This document shows positions 61,201 to 64,000 of a DNA stretch of 64,000 nt, piece after piece (within the stretch, counting starts at the first letter, position 1; every line of letters starts with the position of its first letter). Position numbers and translations under genes: made by a program. Source of the stretch: Anaerobium acetethylicum (GTDB lineage: Bacteria > Bacillota > Clostridia > Lachnospirales > Lachnospiraceae); assembly GCF_900096945.1 (NCBI RefSeq), contig NZ_FMKA01000007.1:62001-126000 (forward strand), read 5' to 3'. Under the pieces are notes generated by a model that saw only the letters and a program-made list of their open reading frames with translations, was not told the DNA's origin and searched no databases.

Positions 61201-61386
61201 ATCCGAATCGCTATAAACAGATACGAACTTGCTGTCGTTTGTTGTTTTGGTGCTTGTTGTTCCCAGAACCTGATCAATCGCGCTTCTCCAGGTGTTTGCA
61301 ACACCAGTGAGGCTTGCCAGCGCTATCGACAGGGAAAGAAACACGGCAAGAAAACCGCGCCATACTTGGACTGACTTCTTTTTCAT
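58297..61386 (-). CDS. Membrane-anchored GH3 beta-glycosidase with reversed domain order
   Basis: 1029 residues. N-terminal helix (about 10-32) and a C-terminal helix (about 998-1020) anchor both ends. The 'GH3 C' sandwich comes first ('VAEEGVVLLKNENNTLPLSSENPKVTLFGMGS', about 75-390), then the FN3-like domain ('VTVKNTGDAAGKSVAQLYVQTPY', about 470-570), and the 'GH3 N' TIM barrel last (about 680-980), with 'YYSEDPMLSNYMAAATVAG', 'VGPKHLAFNDQESQRSG' and the nucleophile Asp in 'GLLSTDMVNN' near residue 912. This inverted order is known from some rumen/clostridial beta-glucosidases. It probably acts outside the membrane on beta-glycosides. Confidence 0.92.
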   Translation of the reverse strand: MKKKSVQVWRGFLAVFLSLSIALASLTGVANTWRSAIDQVLGTTSTKTTNDSKFVSVYSDSDELVDAHVALGEQVAEEGVVLLKNENNTLPLSSENPKVTLFGMGSVYPFMGGTMGSTVTGESQRDLVLALQEKGYEVNPTMLDIYKSFGNIVTGEKEGWGGKTPIYGNRPANFSTPYKPSEPALDAYVASKESGGGGAEAGYADSFQEYNDAAIVVFSRPGSEGSDYYPGEEGIDQEAYGTKSALGLTNNEKAVLELAKSNFETVIVLINSGSTMEIEDLKNDAGVNAILYIGFPGAYGFLGIADILNGNANPSGRLSDTYAVDTANAPAAQNFGRIALSDLSAITATDSLMGNLEATSPLGSFGGKASLAADHFLIEAEGIYTGYKYYETRYFDSVLGNGNASGAAGASNGASAWEYEEEVTYPFGYGLSYTSFSQTLNSVKADMDNQTVVAEVTVKNTGDAAGKSVAQLYVQTPYTEYDAEHNVEKSAIEFLGMEKTGILEPGAEEQLTITIDMKYLASWDSTAKDGKGGYILDGGDYYFALGNGAHDAVNNVLAAQENSNADGDAALVSVQKIGKEGAVDETTFAKSENGTEIVNQLQNADINYYKPDYATYLSRSDWEGTFPKTYDDLTIDGDKVDEWVQNLTNEVYKIAEGGKADISGSGGTLTLADLAGNDNINDPTWEELVRQIPVETLMAKIIKGGSVSDIIDEIASPLVYQNDGPNGFGGTLDGRGLNADDKNASFSMGTMANEVLLACTFNKDLLLEWGRLMGNDGLWSGNWLVWGSAANIHRCAYNGRNFEYYSEDPMLSNYMAAATVAGALEYGVIVGPKHLAFNDQESQRSGVAPYMTEQKAREGDLRAFQGAFEDAGAIGAMTSFSRIGATPVNGSVGVLKNILREEWGFKGLLSTDMVNNSGYFRPEMCIYAGVTMMADFGTDETMKQVAESWPYMTMDLVSQDEELVNYARENMKYQLYAFAHSAAQNVATEHVTPWWEKALYTTLYGSAALSVVCLGFYVVCRVKGKKEEE

Positions 61387-61419
61387 TTCTCATTTCTCCT
61401 TTTTCTTTTGATTTGGTGC

Positions 61420-61452
61420 TGCCATTCAGGACCACGTCCTTCCCAGCCACCC
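61420..61452. mobile_element. MITE-like partial end
   Basis: GCCATTCAGGACCACGTCCTTCCCAGCCAC resembles the ATTCAGGACTACGYCCTTCATAGTCAC end of the 143-bp element, strongly diverged. Confidence 0.45.
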
Positions 61453-61545
61453 CTGACACACAGAACCCGGTACCCGTCCTCCTTGCAGACCATATAAAGA
61501 ACATCCCGTTTTCCGGCTTACAACAGTATAAATCATAACAATAAA

Positions 61546-61576
61546 AGATGACCGTCCTTGTCGTGAACGGTCATCT
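61546..61576 (-). terminator. Hairpin between kinase operon and GH3
   Basis: Perfect arms AGATGACCGT / ACGGTCATCT with a T run on the minus strand (TTTTATTG). It likely ends the AgrC/LytTR transcript. Confidence 0.65.
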
Positions 61577-61610
61577 AAAAAACGTGTACTGCAGTCCTCT
61601 CCAGTTTAGT

Positions 61611-62288
61611 GTGTCAAAAGCCCTCTTGTAATCTTTGCTTAGTCAATTTGCACATCCGCCAGTTGCATCACGTCCTCATTTCCAAACGCCATCCAACACG
61701 CAGTGATGCAAAACATGATTCAATGAGCAGCTTTATGAAGACGTTGGTACTTAGGCCGCGTACTTTGCGGCCTTACGTACCACTACGTCTTCATCTAAGC
61801 GAAAGCGCGCTGCGAATCAACATGTTTTGCATCACGTCCTCTGAGGATAGCGTGTCAAAAGCCCTCCTGTAACCTTCGCTTAGTCAATTTGCACATTCGC
61901 CAGTTGCAGCACAGTGATACAAAACATGAATTGATGAGCAGCTTTATGAAGACGTTGGCACTTAGGCCGCATATTCTGCGGCCTTATGTACCACTACGTC
62001 TTCATCTAAGCGAGAGCGCGCTGCGAATCAACATGTTTTGCATCACGTCCTCTGAGGATAGCGTGTCAAAAGCCCTCCTGTAACCTTCGCTTAGTCAATT
62101 TGCACATTCGCCAGTTGCAGCACAGTGATACAAAACATGAATTGATGAGCAGCTTTATGAAGACGTTGGCACTTAGGCCGCGTATTCTGCGGCCTTATGT
62201 ACCACTACGTCTTCATCTAAGCGAGAGCGCGCTGCGAATCAACATGTTTTGCATCACGTCCTCATTGCTAGACCTTGTGCAAATTGAC
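61611..62288. repeat. Tandem array of three large imperfect palindromes
   Basis: Three units begin GTGTCAAAAGCCCTC at 61611, 61852 and 62063 (spacings 241 and 211 bp). Units 2 and 3 are nearly identical. Each contains an imperfect palindrome of about 123 bp with outer arms CAAAACATGA.TTGAT..CAGC / GCTG..ATCAACATGTTTTG, middle arms ATGAAGACGT / ACGTCTTCAT and inner GGCCGC / GCGGCC. The array is framed by GTCAATTTGCACA (61642) and its inverse TGTGCAAATTGAC (62276-62288). Short reading frames inside are repeats of each other with no ribosome sites. No gene is supported between 61387 and 62293. Confidence 0.92.
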
Positions 62289-62293
62289 GAATA

Positions 62294-63610
62294 CTATCCA
62301 GCCAGCGGAATCAGTATGCGAAGTTCAAACCACCCGTCTTTTGCGCTGATCGCCACCGATCCATTATATTTTTTTATGGTATTCTGTATGCTCTTCAATC
62401 CAAATCCGTGATAGTTCTTGTCCTTTTTTGTCGTGACCGGCAGCCCGTTTTCAAAAACCAGTTCATCCTGGTAGCAGTTTTCCGCCCTGATTCTCAGGAA
62501 TCCCTTCTGCCTGACCACCGCAAGATGGATCAGCCTCTTTTCCTTGTGTTCAATCCTGCTGACGCTCTCTATCGCATTGTCCAGAATGTTGCCGAACAAT
62601 GTGCTGATATCCATCGGATCCATAAACTCCAGTTCTTTTCCGTCCACCACGCTCGTCAGCTCAATCCAGCTGTCCTGGCAGTACAGGGATTTTCCCGTCA
62701 GAATCGTATCCAGCACCTTATTCCCTGTCTTATTCTGGGCCTCGTAACTTTTTATTTCCCTCTCCATCTGCTCCAGATACTCTTTGCCTTCCTCTGCATG
62801 GATCCCCTGTTTCAGAATCGCGATCTGATACTTCAGGTCATGGTACTTCTGGTTCACTGCGGATATGCTTTTTTCCAGCATCATGTAATTGTTATACTGC
62901 ATATTCAGCATTTCCTGCAGTTTGTGCACTTCGAACCTCGTCTTCAGCTCCCCCAACTGTATGTGGTATGCGTACAGGATCGCCACGCCTCCCAGATCCA
63001 CCAGGGTCCTGATAATGAAAATCTCCAGCACGAACCGGCTGCTGAAAGGCGATTTCTGCAGCACATAGCTGAGATTGCTGACCGCAAACACCGCCACTGC
63101 AATCGTCAGGGCAGAAAAGAATTCCTTCCGGTTAATCGTGATATTCCGGTTGACGTCCTGATTCTTCTTTTCCAGCTGGTACATGATGGTGAATACGATC
63201 CCGTGGACCGCCACCAGAAAAGCCATGTCAACAAGATAATTCAGCGGAATATCGAAATAATTCACCAGAAAGAAGATGATCTGCCATTCCAGGGATGCCG
63301 CGAACTCTCCGATGATGAATGCCCTTGCCGTAAAATAGACTGCTGTCTTGAGGTCGTATGCGCAGTTGTAATAGACTGCCGCCCCCATCATGAAGAAGTA
63401 CAGGACCATAAAGGGGATAAACAGCTTCTCACTGCTGCCGTGGGTAGCCGTCATGATCGAAACAAGCAGGACCCCGCACAAAATCATGCTGATGCCCCTC
63501 TTCTTCCGCTCCTGGCGTTTGGGTGCGGTGAGAATGATCAGATAGCTTGCCAGCCAGTATGCGATTGCATAATAGTATCCCGGGGTGTTCACCCAGTTGA
63601 TCTCCCTCAT
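62294..63610 (-). CDS. AgrC-like GHKL sensor histidine kinase
   Basis: 438 residues. The first ~215 residues hold about six or seven membrane helices (sensor domain). A coiled segment then leads to the phospho-histidine region 'QKYHDLKYQIAILKQGIHAEEGKEYLEQM' and a GHKL ATPase domain ('IFGNILDNAIES'-type N box, 'GFGLKSIQNTIKKYNGSV'). Its architecture is that of AgrC/ComD/BlpH quorum and bacteriocin sensors. The LytTR regulator overlaps its start by 4 bp. No AgrD or AgrB gene is nearby, so it may sense another ligand. Confidence 0.9.
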   Translation of the reverse strand: MREINWVNTPGYYYAIAYWLASYLIILTAPKRQERKKRGISMILCGVLLVSIMTATHGSSEKLFIPFMVLYFFMMGAAVYYNCAYDLKTAVYFTARAFIIGEFAASLEWQIIFFLVNYFDIPLNYLVDMAFLVAVHGIVFTIMYQLEKKNQDVNRNITINRKEFFSALTIAVAVFAVSNLSYVLQKSPFSSRFVLEIFIIRTLVDLGGVAILYAYHIQLGELKTRFEVHKLQEMLNMQYNNYMMLEKSISAVNQKYHDLKYQIAILKQGIHAEEGKEYLEQMEREIKSYEAQNKTGNKVLDTILTGKSLYCQDSWIELTSVVDGKELEFMDPMDISTLFGNILDNAIESVSRIEHKEKRLIHLAVVRQKGFLRIRAENCYQDELVFENGLPVTTKKDKNYHGFGLKSIQNTIKKYNGSVAISAKDGWFELRILIPLAG

Positions 63611-64000
63611 TTGCTCACCTCATTCATGTAGTTGTTCAGCACATCGAGCAGCTCCTTTTTCCGCGACCGGCTGACCTGCACCTGGTCGTTTCCCACAAAA
63701 ACCTTCCCTTCCTGAAAACCTTCCACATATTCCAGGTTGATCAGATAGCATTTGTTGCACCGGAAGAACCCCTCGCTCCCCAGATTTTCCTCGATCTCCC
63801 TCATGGTTCCCCTTTCGGAAAAATCGCCTTCCTTTGTATGGTAGATCAGATCATGATTCTGCACCTCTATATAATAGATCTGGTTAATGTCGATCTTCCT
63901 GACGCTCCCCTTATAATTGATGGAAATAAATTTCCTGCTCCGGCGCTTCATCCGCGCCAGCGCCCTGTCGATCCTCTGGGAGAACGCAAAATAATTGATG
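63607..64000 (-). CDS. LytTR-family response regulator, N-terminus outside window
   Basis: The frame remains open to the window edge ('INYFAFSQRIDRALARMKRR' precedes the Met at 63951), so this is a partial gene. The visible ~130 residues are a LytTR DNA-binding domain: 'IDINQIYYIEVQNHDLIYHTKEGDFSERGTMREIEENLGSEGFFRCNKCYLINLEYVEGF' and 'VQVSRSRKKELLDVLNNYM'. The receiver domain must lie beyond 64000. Its stop overlaps the kinase ATG by 4 bp, the classic AgrA/AgrC-type pair in operon order regulator then kinase. Confidence 0.93.
   Translation of the reverse strand, partial: INYFAFSQRIDRALARMKRRSRKFISINYKGSVRKIDINQIYYIEVQNHDLIYHTKEGDFSERGTMREIEENLGSEGFFRCNKCYLINLEYVEGFQEGKVFVGNDQVQVSRSRKKELLDVLNNYMNEVSK

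Noticed and set aside
61611-62272. Short repeated reading frames in the palindrome array as genes
   Set aside because: They are the same palindrome read in one direction, have no ribosome site, and mirror-image frames exist on the other strand.
61611-62288. Palindrome array as a CRISPR array
   Set aside because: Only three units of over 200 bp, no unique spacers, and no cas genes.
62408-63631. 407-residue plus-strand frame opposite the AgrC-like kinase
   Set aside because: Antisense to a motif-complete kinase; His/Gln-rich composition typical of an antisense frame.

Overview
The window looks like a chromosomal segment of a Gram-positive gut clostridium, most likely a Lachnospiraceae-type organism. 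The reasons are strong AGGAGG ribosome sites with frequent TTG and GTG starts, lipoproteins, LplB/LplC-type sugar ABC permeases, YesM/YesN and AgrC/LytTR two-component pairs, GPH-family glycoside transporters, DUF438/DUF1858 proteins, and many intracellular glycoside hydrolases. Genus is not decidable from the sequence alone. I saw no rRNA, tRNA, CRISPR array, integrase, transposase or phage gene.

Layout. 1-7.7 kb: end of an ABC ATPase gene, a lipoprotein/membrane protein pair, a divergent small regulator and Ser/Thr kinase with a membrane tail, PHP and metallo-beta-lactamase hydrolases, a nitroreductase, and a dehydrogenase that has lost its 5' half. 7.75-14.8 kb: an unusual three-gene operon with a 1626-residue membrane-anchored protein and two zinc-ribbon proteins, all carrying short tandem peptide repeats. 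14.9-20.7 kb: LUD protein, DUF2254 membrane protein, hemerythrin/PAS DUF438 protein with DUF1858 partner, alpha/beta hydrolase, DUF523-DUF1722 protein, and a dioxygenase remnant. 20.8-24.9 kb: LysR regulator divergent from a dicarboxylate transporter and a two-subunit class I hydro-lyase (fumarase or tartrate dehydratase). 25-36 kb: minus-strand plant-glycoside locus (GH78, GH1, GPH transporter, GH2, GH43, TIM-barrel isomerase). 36-41 kb: two SDR enzymes, a NarL-type two-component pair and an AraC regulator. 41.5-51.3 kb: sugar ABC importer with two downstream hydrolases, divergent from a YesM/YesN pair whose kinase has an in-frame stop. 51.3-61.4 kb: MATE exporter, second GH78, GPH transporter, and a membrane-anchored GH3 with domains in reversed order plus a small partner. 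61.6-62.3 kb: tandem array of large imperfect palindromes. 62.3-64 kb: AgrC-like kinase and the end of a LytTR regulator.

The most striking material is non-coding. Three families of structured repeats are threaded between genes: (1) an about 42-bp hairpin, GGTACCTGACACCAT...ATGGTGTCAGGTACC, found at ten sites and almost always within about 30 bp of a stop codon, twice supplying the stop codon and twice abutting a truncated gene; (2) a 141-143 bp MITE-like element with GTAACTATTCAG-type ends, two full copies and several end-to-end remnants; (3) a roughly 123-bp palindrome repeated three times in tandem. No mobilising enzyme for any of them is present here.

Functionally, the 25-61 kb half reads as a scavenging region for rhamnose-containing plant glycosides: glycosides are imported by GPH or ABC systems and hydrolysed inside the cell, with separate sensor/regulator pairs for separate blocks.
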